From JBBRCX01 sp038204465 (GTDB taxonomy: Bacteria; Planctomycetota; Phycisphaerae; Tepidisphaerales; Tepidisphaeraceae): a stretch of 20,655 nucleotides of DNA. Where the stretch lies: assembly GCA_038204465.1 (NCBI GenBank), contig JBBRCX010000080.1:1-20655 (forward strand), given 5' to 3'. This document shows, piece by piece, positions 13,946-20,655 of this stretch. The translations under genes and the position numbers were made by a program. Positions within the stretch are counted from its first letter, which is position 1. Every line of letters begins with the position of its first letter. Below the pieces are notes generated by a model that worked only from the letters and a program-made list of their open reading frames with translations, was not told where the DNA came from and did not search any database.

Positions 13946-15544
13946 ATGCGCGCTTGCGATCTCGTAGCGAACACCGCTCCGGCCTCCTCCCAACACTCAA
14001 CTGCACCGTTTCGCAAGCGAGCGCGAACCGTTGCGATGCCCGGATTGTCCGGTGACAACACGACTGGCCGCTCCCCGGCGATGTTCGCCTTGTCCGCCGT
14101 CACGCTCGGGATCGCGCTACAGGTGAATTACGGTCAGTACCACCCGGTGGCGCTGCTCTGGCTCACCGTTTCGCTTCTTTCATGCGTACTCGGATTGATC
14201 CCCAGATCTTCGGCCGCGCTATGGGACTCTTGGCCCCAGTGGCTGATCGTCATTGCTATCGTCGCCCTGCAGTTCTTGCTGTTTCTGATGAACCGGCCGG
14301 GCTTCATGCTGAAAACCAGCGAGACGCGCCTAATTCATCTGGGCGGCGTGGTCGCGGCGGCCGTCATCGCGGTTGCGCTGCTTGGCGGGGTGAGATGGCA
14401 GCGCGTCTGCATGCCCGTCTTCCTCGGACTCTATTTCGCAATGGGCCTTCGGCTGATTCAGGTCGCGCCTCAGCCGGGTATTGACGTCTGTCTCTTTCAG
14501 CGCGAAGGCGCCGAGGCGATGCTGCGCGGAAAAAACCCTTACTCCATCAGCTTCACAAATCCGTATGGTGATGCTTCGCTGTATGCTCCGGGCTCGGTGG
14601 CTGGGGGCCGGCTGCTTTTCGGATATCCGTATCCGCCGCTGAGTCTCCTGTTCAACGTCGCCGGTCACGTGTGCGGCGACTTTCGATACGCGCAGCTGTT
14701 CGCCCTTACATTGAGCGGCGCGTTAATGGCATATGCGCGGCCTGGCCGGCTCGCAACCGCAGCGGCCGCGATCTTTCTCTTCACGCCGATGGGACTATTC
14801 GTCCTCCAGGCGGGATGGACGGAGCCGTTCGTCGTCCTCCTGCTTTCGCTGACGATTTTCGTGGCGTGCAGAACGAAGGATGCAACAGCGGCGGCGAGGT
14901 TCCGGCGGGCAGACGCGGCGCCGCTTGCGACGCCCGGGCGCCACGCCGGCGCCGGTGCTTCCGCTCTGGTGATCTGTGTTGGCCTCCTCTTCGCCGTGAA
15001 GCAGTACGTTGTGCTGGGCCTTCCCGCGCTCTGGCTGCTGACTCCGGATCGCCGCAGTTTCGCGAAGCTGACTCTCCGAGGCGCGGTGCTCGCTGCGCTA
15101 ATCTCTGCCCCGCTGGCGCTGTGGGACTTGGCGCCGTTCCTGAAGACGGTGCTCGTGCTGCAATTCCACCAGCCTTTCCGCCCCGATGCATTGAGTTATC
15201 TGGTTCCCTTCGCACGGCTGACGGGCTCGGCGCCACCGGCCTGGGTGGCGTTCATGTTTCTGCCTCCGGCATTCGCGCTGGCCCTGTGGAAGAGCCCTCG
15301 CACGCCAGCCGGATTCGCCGGTGCGGTCGCGCTGATCTTCTTCACCTTCTTCGCCTTCAATAAGCAGGCCTTCTGCAATTACTACCTGTTCGTCATTGGG
15401 GCGCTCTGTTGCGCGATCGCCGCGGCTGGGCCGGTTATTGCCTTGGATGGGCGCTCCAGCGCTGGTAATCTAGTTCCTGATTCACAAGACACGGAGCTGC
15501 CTCATGCGCGTGCCGATTGGCAACAGAGAGCTGGAGTTCGGTAA
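13946..15544 (+). CDS. Polytopic membrane protein, GT-C / DUF2029-like glycosyltransferase candidate
   Basis: A 532-residue protein with ten or more hydrophobic helices starting at about residue 46. Between helices, the segment GIDVCLFQREGAEAMLRG followed by KNPYS (178-200) matches the first extracytoplasmic loop of GT-C enzymes of the GT87/DUF2029 kind, which use lipid-linked sugars; D180 would be the catalytic aspartate. The next loop has YPYPPLSLL, also common in the group. It probably acts at the outer face of the cytoplasmic membrane in glycan or glycolipid synthesis; donor and acceptor are unknown. The start is uncertain: ATG at 13946, 14036 (residue 31) and 14081 (residue 46) are all in frame and none has a clear Shine-Dalgarno. 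The last 25 or so residues are hydrophilic and overlap the next gene by 41 bases. Confidence 0.7.
   Translation: MRACDLVANTAPASSQHSTAPFRKRARTVAMPGLSGDNTTGRSPAMFALSAVTLGIALQVNYGQYHPVALLWLTVSLLSCVLGLIPRSSAALWDSWPQWLIVIAIVALQFLLFLMNRPGFMLKTSETRLIHLGGVVAAAVIAVALLGGVRWQRVCMPVFLGLYFAMGLRLIQVAPQPGIDVCLFQREGAEAMLRGKNPYSISFTNPYGDASLYAPGSVAGGRLLFGYPYPPLSLLFNVAGHVCGDFRYAQLFALTLSGALMAYARPGRLATAAAAIFLFTPMGLFVLQAGWTEPFVVLLLSLTIFVACRTKDATAAARFRRADAAPLATPGRHAGAGASALVICVGLLFAVKQYVVLGLPALWLLTPDRRSFAKLTLRGAVLAALISAPLALWDLAPFLKTVLVLQFHQPFRPDALSYLVPFARLTGSAPPAWVAFMFLPPAFALALWKSPRTPAGFAGAVALIFFTFFAFNKQAFCNYYLFVIGALCCAIAAAGPVIALDGRSSAGNLVPDSQDTELPHARADWQQRAGVR
15443..15471 (+). promoter_or_regulatory. Weak promoter candidate for the dioxygenase gene
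   Basis: TTGGAT (15443-15448), 17 bases, then TAATCT (15466-15471), inside the tail of the upstream gene. Each box keeps only three consensus positions. Transcription would begin near 15478, before the Shine-Dalgarno at 15493. Confidence 0.3.
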
Positions 15545-16412
15545 GGAGCTGGGCGAGCTGCGCGACTGCAACGCGCTGCTGAACGACCGGGAAGCGTTGC
15601 ACCGCCGCATGGACGATGACGGGTACCTGCTGGTCCGCGGGCTGCATCAACGCGACACCGTACTGCGCGCACGCCGGAAAATCCTCGAGTTCTGTAACAC
15701 CGGCGAAGGCAATGCGATCCTGCCTGGCACCGATCTCATGGACGCGATTATCAACCCTGGCGGTACGCTGCCCAACACCTACGGGCGCAGAGCAATCACC
15801 CATGCGCCGGAAGTGCGGGCGGTGCTCGAAGGCAAGCCGATGTTCGACTTCTTCGAGCGCTATTTCGATGAGCCCGTGCTGACGTTTGATTACAAGTGGC
15901 TGCGCCTGGTGGGTCAGAAGCTCTACACCGGCGCTCACATCGACATCGTCTACATGGGCCGCGGTGCAACCAGGAAGCTTTTCACCTGCTGGACGCCGTT
16001 CGGGGATATTCCAGTCGAGATGGGCACGCTCGCGCTGTGCGTCGGCTCGCACAAACTGCCGGGCTTCCAGAAACTGCGCGACAGTTACGGAAAGATGGAC
16101 GTCGACCGCGATCGCGTGGGCGGCTGGTTCAGCGATGACCCGGTGGAGATCACGACGAAGTTCGGCGGCCAATGGCAGACGACGAACTTCGAGGCGGGCG
16201 ATGTATTGATCTTCGGCATGTGGACCATGCACTGCTCCACCAACAACCAGACAAACCGGTGGCGCGTGAGCTGCGACACCCGCTTCCAGCCGGTGTCGGA
16301 GCCGGTGGACGAGCGCTGGGTAGGGGAGAATCCAAAGGCCCATTACGCCTGGCAGAGTGAGCCGGAGAAGCTCAAGCCGATGGAGAAGGCGCGGAATGAG
16401 TGGGGAGTGTGA
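15504..16412 (+). CDS. Phytanoyl-CoA dioxygenase (PhyH) family oxygenase
   Basis: A 302-residue Fe(II)/2-oxoglutarate-dependent oxygenase, cytoplasmic, on a double-stranded beta-helix fold. The iron triad is H145 and D147 in GAHIDIVYMG plus H243 in GMWTMHCSTNN; R254 (or R252) in NRWRVSCDTRFQP would bind 2-oxoglutarate. Spacing is normal for the family, and CDTRFQP is a typical ending of the core. Bacterial members hydroxylate small molecules, lipids or secondary metabolites; no substrate can be deduced. The ATG has GGAG (15493-15496) seven bases upstream. It overlaps the membrane glycosyltransferase-like gene by 41 bases, so the two may be translated from one message, which would suggest a shared pathway, though this is only positional evidence. 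Confidence 0.85.
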   Translation: MRVPIGNRELEFGKELGELRDCNALLNDREALHRRMDDDGYLLVRGLHQRDTVLRARRKILEFCNTGEGNAILPGTDLMDAIINPGGTLPNTYGRRAITHAPEVRAVLEGKPMFDFFERYFDEPVLTFDYKWLRLVGQKLYTGAHIDIVYMGRGATRKLFTCWTPFGDIPVEMGTLALCVGSHKLPGFQKLRDSYGKMDVDRDRVGGWFSDDPVEITTKFGGQWQTTNFEAGDVLIFGMWTMHCSTNNQTNRWRVSCDTRFQPVSEPVDERWVGENPKAHYAWQSEPEKLKPMEKARNEWGV

Positions 16413-16460
16413 GCGATTTTCGTTTTTCGATCGCCGATTTTCGATTGGCGGAGGGCGGCT

Positions 16461-16480
16461 GCTGCCGTCGCTGAGGCAGC
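16461..16480 (+). terminator. Hairpin after the dioxygenase gene
   Basis: A 6-bp perfect stem GCTGCC/GGCAGC with loop GTCGCTGA, 48 bases after the stop at 16412. The following GTTGGGTGTT is only mildly T-rich, so terminator function is tentative. Confidence 0.35.
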
Positions 16481-16548
16481 GTTGGGTGTTCACATAAATC
16501 GCGCACTTTGAGCGAAGCGCAATGTTCGATTCAGGGGTCGTTTTCCGA

Positions 16549-16599
16549 TAAAATCCAAGGGCCTTTGGGCGCGCGGGATCGCGTCCGGCGGCCTATCAT
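16549..16599 (+). promoter_or_regulatory. Candidate -10 boxes for gyrA
   Basis: TAAAAT (16549-16554) and TATCAT (16594-16599) each match the -10 consensus at five of six positions. Neither has a good -35 at the right distance. They would give leaders of roughly 155 or 110 bases. The two cannot be ranked from sequence alone. Confidence 0.4.
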
Positions 16600-16715
16600 T
16601 CTGCGGAAGAAGAAGACTCTGTTAACGCCCTCTTTTTCAGGGTTTAAGAGCAATTTCTGAGCGGGTCGGGAGGCGCCGGAGGGCGGTTCCCGCGCTCCGT
16701 CTCTAAGGACTTTCA

Positions 16716-19427
16716 ATGGCTGACACGAACCCGGGTCCCGATGGCACGTCGGGGGCTCCGCCGATTGACCGGATCGAAGACCTCCAGATCGAGCAGGAGC
16801 TTCAGGACAGCTACCTCACCTACGCGATGAGCACGATCATGGACCGGGCCCTGCCCGATGTCCGCGACGGGCTCAAGCCATCGCAGCGCCGCATTCTCGT
16901 TGCGATGAACGACCTCAATCTGGGGCCGCGCAGCAAGCACCTGAAGTGCGCGAAAATCGCCGGCAACACCAGCGGCGACTATCACCCGCACGGTGAAGCC
17001 ATCGTTTACCCGACGCTGGTCCGCATGGCGCAGGATTGGAACCTGCGCTATCGGCTGGTGGATGGGCAGGGAAACTTCGGCTCCACGGATGGCGATCCGC
17101 CGGCGGCGATGCGTTACACCGAGGCCCGGCCCACTGCCGTCGAGGCGGAGATGCTCGCCGACCTCAATCTCGACACGGTTGACTTCCAGCCCAACTATGA
17201 CGACCGGCTGATGGAGCCGACGGTCCTGCCGGCGAAGTTCCCAAACCTGCTCGTCAACGGTTCCACCGGCATCGCGGTCGGCATGGCCTGCAACCTGCTG
17301 CCGCACAATCTTCGCGAAATCTGCGCCGCAATCGTACATGTGATCGACAAGCCCGAATGCCCGCTGAACGAGTTGCTGGAGCTCGTGCCGGGTCCTGACT
17401 TCCCCACCGGCGGCACGATCTGCGGGCGCGACGGAATCATCGAAGGCTACAAATCAGGCCGCGGCCGGCTCACCCTTCGCGCGAAGATCAAGACGGAGGA
17501 ACAAAAAGGCGGCAAGACGCTGGTGGTGATCGAGGAGATTCCCTACGGAATCATCCGCAAGACGATTGTCGAATCGGTCGCCGAATGCGTGAAGAAAGAC
17601 TTCATCAAGGACATCTCCGCGATCAACGACGAGAGCGGGCGGCAGCATGCGTGCCGGATCGTGATCGACCTGAAGCGCGACGCCGATCCGAACGTCATCA
17701 TTAACCAGCTCTACCAGTACACGCCGTGCCAGATCACGGTGAGCATGATCAACATCGCGCTGGTGAACCGCCAGCCGCGGACGATGGGGTTGAAGGAATT
17801 GATCCAGCACTTCATCGAGCACCGCCGCGAGGTGATCACCCGCCGGACGAAGTTCCTTCTGAAAAAGGCGCAGCAGCGCGGGCACATCCTCGAAGGTTTG
17901 ATCTTCGCGGTGTTGGACATTGACGAGGTGGTCCGCCTGATCCGCAGCAGCAAGACGCGCGAGGAGGCGATCAAGAAGCTGCGCGAGCGCGCATTCCGCG
18001 TTGCCCCGGACCATCCGGCAGCGGCGCGCATCCCGGAGGTGCTGCTGCGCCGCGCCGAGGCCAAGCCGGTCCTGCTCACGCAGGCGCAGGCCGAGGCGAT
18101 CGGCCGGCTGCAGCTCATTCAGCTCGTCGGGCTCGAGATGGAGAAACTGGTCGACGAATACCGCGCGGTGGTCGAGGAGATCGAGGGTTACGAGGCCCTT
18201 CTCCGCGACGAGAACCTCGTGCTCGACATCATCCGCGAGGACACGATCGAGATGAAGGAGAAGTACGGCGACCCCCGCCGCACCGAGATCAGCGGCGCCG
18301 CCACCGACATGAACATGGAGGACCTGATCGCCCAGGAGGACGTGGTGGTCACGGTGAGCCACGAGGGATACATCAAGCGCCTGCCGGTCGATACCTACCG
18401 CGCGCAGGGTCGCGGCGGGCGCGGCATCAAGGGCGGCGAAACCAAGGAAGGCGATTTCGTCGAACACCTGTTCGTCGCCAACACTCACGACTACCTGATG
18501 TTCTTTACCAATCAGGGGCGCGTCTACTGGCGCAAGGTCTACGACGTGCCGCAGATGTCGCGCACCAGCCTTGGCCGCTCGATCGCCAACCTGCTGCAGT
18601 TTCAGCCGGGCGAGAAGATCGCCAACGTGCTCAACGTGAAAGACTTCACCCGCCAGGAGCAGTTCCTCATCTTCGCCACCCACAAAGGCGTGGTGAAGAA
18701 GACCGCGCTCAGCGCCTATGGCAACGTGCGCAACGCCGGCATCATCGCGATTACCCTCGAGGAGGGCGATGAGCTGATCGGCGTCGAGATCACCAGCGGA
18801 AACGACCAGGTGCTGCTCGGCTCGAGGCTGGGAATGGCCGCGCGCTTCGAGGAAACCGACGTCCGCGCCATGGGCCGCCAGGCCGGCGGCGTCCGCGGCA
18901 TGAAGCTCGATGACGGCGATGAAGTCGTCAGCATGATCATCATCCCCCACGGACAGGCCGCGAACACCTGCATGGTCCTGAGCGCCTGCGTCAACGGCTA
19001 CGGCAAGCGCACCCCCGTCGAGGAGTACCGCCTCATCCGCCGCGGCGGCAAGGGCGTCATCAACATCAAGGCCTCCGACCGAAACGGCGAGGTCGTCGGG
19101 ATGAAGGCCGTCTGCGATGACGATGAGCTCATGCTCATCACCCAGAAGGGAATTTTGATCCGCACCGCGGTGCAGCAGATCCGCGAGACCGGCCGCAATG
19201 CCCAGGGCGTGAAACTGATCAAGCTCGACGACGGCGACAAGCTGGTCGCCATGGCGAAGATCGACGCAGACGTCTCGACCCCCGCCAACGGCGCATCCGC
19301 CGATGCGGCGCCGTCGCCGGGAGACAGCGCCGCCCGCCCAACCAGCTCGACAACCATGGCGCCACAAGACACCGAAGCCGACGAAGACGCCGGCTCCCAA
19401 GCCCAGGATGACGCGGCCGACGAGTAA
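16716..19427 (+). CDS. gyrA: DNA gyrase subunit A
   Basis: A type IIA topoisomerase A subunit of 903 residues, which cleaves and reseals DNA and pairs with GyrB to introduce negative supercoils. The catalytic tyrosine is Y134 in AAMRYTEARPT, preceded by the DNA-gate region DVRDGLKPSQRRIL (48-61). The C-terminal beta-pinwheel runs from about 540 to 855 and contains a GyrA-box-like QGRGGRG (564-570), followed by a disordered acidic tail (about 856-903). The quinolone-determining segment reads GDYHPHGEAIVYPTL: the positions equivalent to E. coli Ser83 and Asp87 are A95 and P99. AAGGA six bases before the ATG (16705-16709) fixes the start. It is flanked by unrelated genes rather than gyrB. Because planctomycetes can carry more than one A-subunit paralogue, a topoisomerase IV-like role (ParC) cannot be excluded. 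Confidence 0.93.
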   Translation: MADTNPGPDGTSGAPPIDRIEDLQIEQELQDSYLTYAMSTIMDRALPDVRDGLKPSQRRILVAMNDLNLGPRSKHLKCAKIAGNTSGDYHPHGEAIVYPTLVRMAQDWNLRYRLVDGQGNFGSTDGDPPAAMRYTEARPTAVEAEMLADLNLDTVDFQPNYDDRLMEPTVLPAKFPNLLVNGSTGIAVGMACNLLPHNLREICAAIVHVIDKPECPLNELLELVPGPDFPTGGTICGRDGIIEGYKSGRGRLTLRAKIKTEEQKGGKTLVVIEEIPYGIIRKTIVESVAECVKKDFIKDISAINDESGRQHACRIVIDLKRDADPNVIINQLYQYTPCQITVSMINIALVNRQPRTMGLKELIQHFIEHRREVITRRTKFLLKKAQQRGHILEGLIFAVLDIDEVVRLIRSSKTREEAIKKLRERAFRVAPDHPAAARIPEVLLRRAEAKPVLLTQAQAEAIGRLQLIQLVGLEMEKLVDEYRAVVEEIEGYEALLRDENLVLDIIREDTIEMKEKYGDPRRTEISGAATDMNMEDLIAQEDVVVTVSHEGYIKRLPVDTYRAQGRGGRGIKGGETKEGDFVEHLFVANTHDYLMFFTNQGRVYWRKVYDVPQMSRTSLGRSIANLLQFQPGEKIANVLNVKDFTRQEQFLIFATHKGVVKKTALSAYGNVRNAGIIAITLEEGDELIGVEITSGNDQVLLGSRLGMAARFEETDVRAMGRQAGGVRGMKLDDGDEVVSMIIIPHGQAANTCMVLSACVNGYGKRTPVEEYRLIRRGGKGVINIKASDRNGEVVGMKAVCDDDELMLITQKGILIRTAVQQIRETGRNAQGVKLIKLDDGDKLVAMAKIDADVSTPANGASADAAPSPGDSAARPTSSTTMAPQDTEADEDAGSQAQDDAADE

Positions 19428-19435
19428 GCGCCGCA

Positions 19436-19600
19436 AAGCCGGTGAATCAGATCAAAAACCGCATTCTCACCCCCGAAAACCCAGATCGACCCCACAGGCC
19501 ACCCATCGCCCGACCATCACGGCCCCAACCCACACCCATCGGCCACCCATCCCACCGCCGCCGCGACTCCGGCGCAATGCCGAACAACCGCCAGCACTTC
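19436..19600 (+). terminator. C-rich, G-poor tract after gyrA, possible Rho-dependent terminator
   Basis: Between 19461 and 19560 I count 54 C against 14 G on the transcribed-sense strand, starting shortly after the gyrA stop, with little hairpin potential. Such a C-over-G bubble is what Rho uses for loading. The stretch encodes no recognisable protein; the open proline-rich frame through it follows from its composition. Confidence 0.4.
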
Positions 19601-19667
19601 ACCACCGCCTCCCAGCGTTAACCGCAGCCTTCGCCACGTCCTGTCCATCTTTGCACCAGGAATCAGC

Positions 19668-19841
19668 GTGAAATTGCCCGAACAATATCCCGAACATTTC
19701 CCAGTCGCCGCGTCGGGCGCTTGGTTAGCGGTTGCCGCCTTGGCCATGGGAGGAGCCGGTGCCGTCGGCTGGCGCTCCAGCTTTGGCCTCTCCTCGCCTC
19801 GCCATCAGTTCGCCCTGAGCCCTGCTATGATCTTCGTGTGA
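19668..19841 (+). CDS. Small single-helix membrane protein candidate (57 aa)
   Basis: A GTG at 19668 with AGGAA five bases upstream (19658-19662) opens a 57-codon frame ending at TGA 19839-19841. The product is MKLPEQYPEHFPVAAS, then a hydrophobic helix of about 21 residues (GAWLAVAALAMGGAGAVGW), then a polar tail ending MIFV. A good ribosome-binding site and a coherent anchor-like layout favour a real small gene. Against it, I know no homologue, and the last 20 bases contain an extended -10 box for the next gene. Function unknown. Confidence 0.4.
   Translation: MKLPEQYPEHFPVAASGAWLAVAALAMGGAGAVGWRSSFGLSSPRHQFALSPAMIFV
19823..19831 (+). promoter_or_regulatory. Extended -10 promoter before the zinc-ribbon gene
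   Basis: TGCTATGAT combines a TGn extension with TATGAT (five of six to the -10 consensus); extended -10 promoters can work without a -35, and none is evident. Transcription would begin near 19838, about 70 bases before the ATG at 19909. Confidence 0.45.
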
Positions 19842-19908
19842 AGGTCGCACGAAACCATCACCGGCGCGGCGTGCCGTCCTCTACGTAGAGTTCTCCTGCG
19901 CCGCCCTC

Positions 19909-20181
19909 ATGTGCTGCTGGGCGGTTTGGCTCGAATGCCGTGGTGTCCGGCCGGGCGCCACCATTCAGTTATTGATCGGGATAATAATGTTCATCAGGCT
20001 CGCAATCCGGTTCCGCCGCTGGGCGCGCGTGCAGCGCTTGCGGCTGCTTCTGGAGCGCGGCTTTTGCCGCAATTGCGGGTACGACCTCCGATCCAGCCGA
20101 GATTATTGTCCAGAGTGCGGCACATTGACCCCGATGCCACCTACGACGCCCGGCGAAGATCTATCAATAGCCACCGAGTGA
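19909..20181 (+). CDS. Small membrane protein with a C-terminal zinc ribbon
   Basis: A 90-residue protein, or 64 residues if it starts at the ATG at 19987. It has a hydrophobic segment (about 19-33), a basic stretch (FRRWARVQRLRLLLERG) and a zinc ribbon CRNCGYDLRSSRDYCPECG, whose four cysteines are at 53, 56, 68 and 71. This ribbon with GYDLR is very common at the C-termini of small planctomycete membrane proteins; its role is unknown, perhaps metal-stabilised protein or nucleic-acid contact. The frame stays open and protein-like upstream (RRAVLYVEFSCAAL, 19867-19908), adding what looks like the first half of a membrane helix, but no usual start codon is found there. The gene may therefore start at a non-standard codon or have lost its beginning. 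Confidence 0.65.
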   Translation: MCCWAVWLECRGVRPGATIQLLIGIIMFIRLAIRFRRWARVQRLRLLLERGFCRNCGYDLRSSRDYCPECGTLTPMPPTTPGEDLSIATE

Positions 20182-20190
20182 CCGAGGGAA

Positions 20191-20272
20191 CGCCGAGGTC
20201 GCGCTGGCGACGCCCGCGGCGGAGAGGCTGAGCGCCGGGAATGGCTCGAAGGGAGCAACCGGCGCAAAGCCT
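20191..20272 (+). other. Two adjacent stem-loops, possible structured RNA
   Basis: The first hairpin has an inner stem GTCGC/GCGAC (20198-20202 with 20207-20211, loop GCTG) and an outer stem CGCCG/CGGCG (20191-20195 with 20217-20221). The second is an interrupted long stem: AGGCT/AGCCT (20225-20229 with 20268-20272), GCGCCGG/CCGGCGC (20232-20238 with 20259-20265) and GCTC/GAGC (20244-20247 with 20253-20256), with a symmetric GA/AA internal loop between the first two. They lie just after the zinc-ribbon gene, so could act as its terminator or 3' element. The rest of 20182-20386 holds a weak AGGGA/TCCCT stem followed by CCCCTTTTTG (about 20275-20316). Confidence 0.5.
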
Positions 20273-20386
20273 GAAGGGATAATTGGACCCGTCCCTGGGC
20301 TCTTCCCCTTTTTGTGTAACTGTTTACCGTCCCGCTGATTTTCCCAGGCGCGCGTTTTTGCTGCATGGGCTACCGTTGTCAGTGCC

Positions 20387-20655
20387 ATGGATGGCCGGGA
20401 GCTCAAGGCGTACGAACGGTTCAAAGAAGAGGCGCAGTTTTATCGCGCCCGGGCGTATGACCTGGAACACCAACTGCGGGTCTTAGCTCCCAGGAGCTAC
20501 CGGGCCCACCAGAAAATCGATCGTCTGCAGCAGCGCGTCGAGAAGCTGGCGGCCGAGAATGCACTGCTCAAGCAACGGGTGAAGGACCTGACTGCTCAAC
20601 TGACCCATCAGACCAAGCCAAAGCCGGCGGTGCCTGCGTTCGTGAAGGCCGACGC
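20387..20655 (+). CDS. Coiled-coil protein, possibly the N-terminus of a transposase (partial)
   Basis: An open frame begins at ATG 20387 and runs off the right edge after 89 codons without a stop. The first 70 or so residues are strongly helical with heptad spacing (QKIDRLQQRVEKLAAENALL, then KQRVKDLTAQL), a likely coiled coil for oligomerisation. A basic, proline-containing hinge follows (QTKPKPAVPAFVKAD). This order, leucine-zipper helix then a Lys/Pro hinge, is seen at the start of IS66-like and related transposases, but the catalytic part lies outside the window, so the assignment is a guess. There is no clear Shine-Dalgarno; TACCGT (20371-20376) could be a poor -10 box. Confidence 0.5.
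   Translation, partial: MDGRELKAYERFKEEAQFYRARAYDLEHQLRVLAPRSYRAHQKIDRLQQRVEKLAAENALLKQRVKDLTAQLTHQTKPKPAVPAFVKAD

Larger units (their letters stand above)
16413..16715 (+). other. Intergenic region and gyrA leader
   Basis: The 303 bases begin with an AT-richer stretch (16418-16450) in which GATTTTCG occurs twice. A perfect hairpin follows: GCTGCC (16461-16466) with GGCAGC (16475-16480) on an 8-base loop, perhaps the terminator of the dioxygenase gene although no T-run follows. Promoter candidates for gyrA come next, then a GC-rich leader with a CCCT/AGGG mini-hairpin around CTTTTTC (16629-16643). No gene or known RNA family was recognised. Confidence 0.5.

Noticed and set aside
17454..19436. 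A 660-codon open frame on the minus strand
   Set aside because: It is antisense to gyrA; the translation is a Val/Asp/His-rich shadow without recognisable motifs.
19303..19671. Proline/arginine/histidine-rich frame of 122 codons
   Set aside because: It starts inside gyrA in another frame and continues through the C-rich tract; the composition explains the open frame, and there is no ribosome-binding site.
20221..20300. Glycine or c-di-GMP-I riboswitch (GGAGAG ... CGAAGGGAGCAA; CGCAAAGCC)
   Set aside because: The short matches are suggestive, but the 3' strand CUCUCAGG of the glycine aptamer and the GGCAAACC element of GEMM are missing, and pairing forms one extended hairpin instead of the required junction. 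A covariance-model search would settle it.

Overview
The window reads as a GC-rich piece of a planctomycete chromosome, most likely of the Phycisphaerae type. Three things suggest this: a small protein ends in the CxxCGYDLR...CPECG zinc ribbon common in that phylum, the REP-like palindromes translate as NTGVSPV / HGRDARAT (familiar from planctomycete genomes), and the gyrase A carries the lineage-type GNTSGxYHPHGE active-site region. Many genes lack a strong Shine-Dalgarno, and a few have a -10-like box almost touching the start codon. No rRNA, tRNA or CRISPR array was seen.

Layout. 1-288 is the 3' end of a yeast-Fcy1-like cytosine deaminase. It is followed by a two-helix membrane protein of unknown role (311-988). 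1045-3993 is a DinG/XPD-type Fe-S helicase interrupted in frame by a complete REP-associated HUH transposase (RAYT) and five REP palindromes. 4027-5055 is a membrane-anchored helical-repeat protein. 5350-9266 is a two-gene operon for a heterodimeric ABC exporter with one degenerate and one canonical ATP site, closed by a hairpin terminator. 9414-12873 pairs a membrane hybrid histidine kinase (PAS-HK-REC-HPt) with a TadG-like pilus-associated protein. A decayed copy of the TadG-like C-terminus lies directly behind (12889-13011). 13020-13859 (minus) is a NagD-like HAD phosphatase, probably leaderless, divergent from a GT-C-like polytopic membrane protein (13946-15544) that overlaps a phytanoyl-CoA dioxygenase-family oxygenase (15504-16412). 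gyrA fills 16716-19427 and is followed by a C-rich, G-poor stretch that looks like a Rho site. The right end holds two small membrane proteins, a double-hairpin region, and the start of a coiled-coil protein that may be a transposase.

The most unusual object is the helicase-RAYT chimera. The transposase frame has no stop codon and no ATG of its own, so it can only be made joined to helicase sequence. A 6-bp direct repeat (CGATCC) flanks the insert, and collapsing the two copies would remove exactly 328 codons and restore an ordinary 654-residue DinG. All functional statements are inferred from motifs read by eye; no database search was run.
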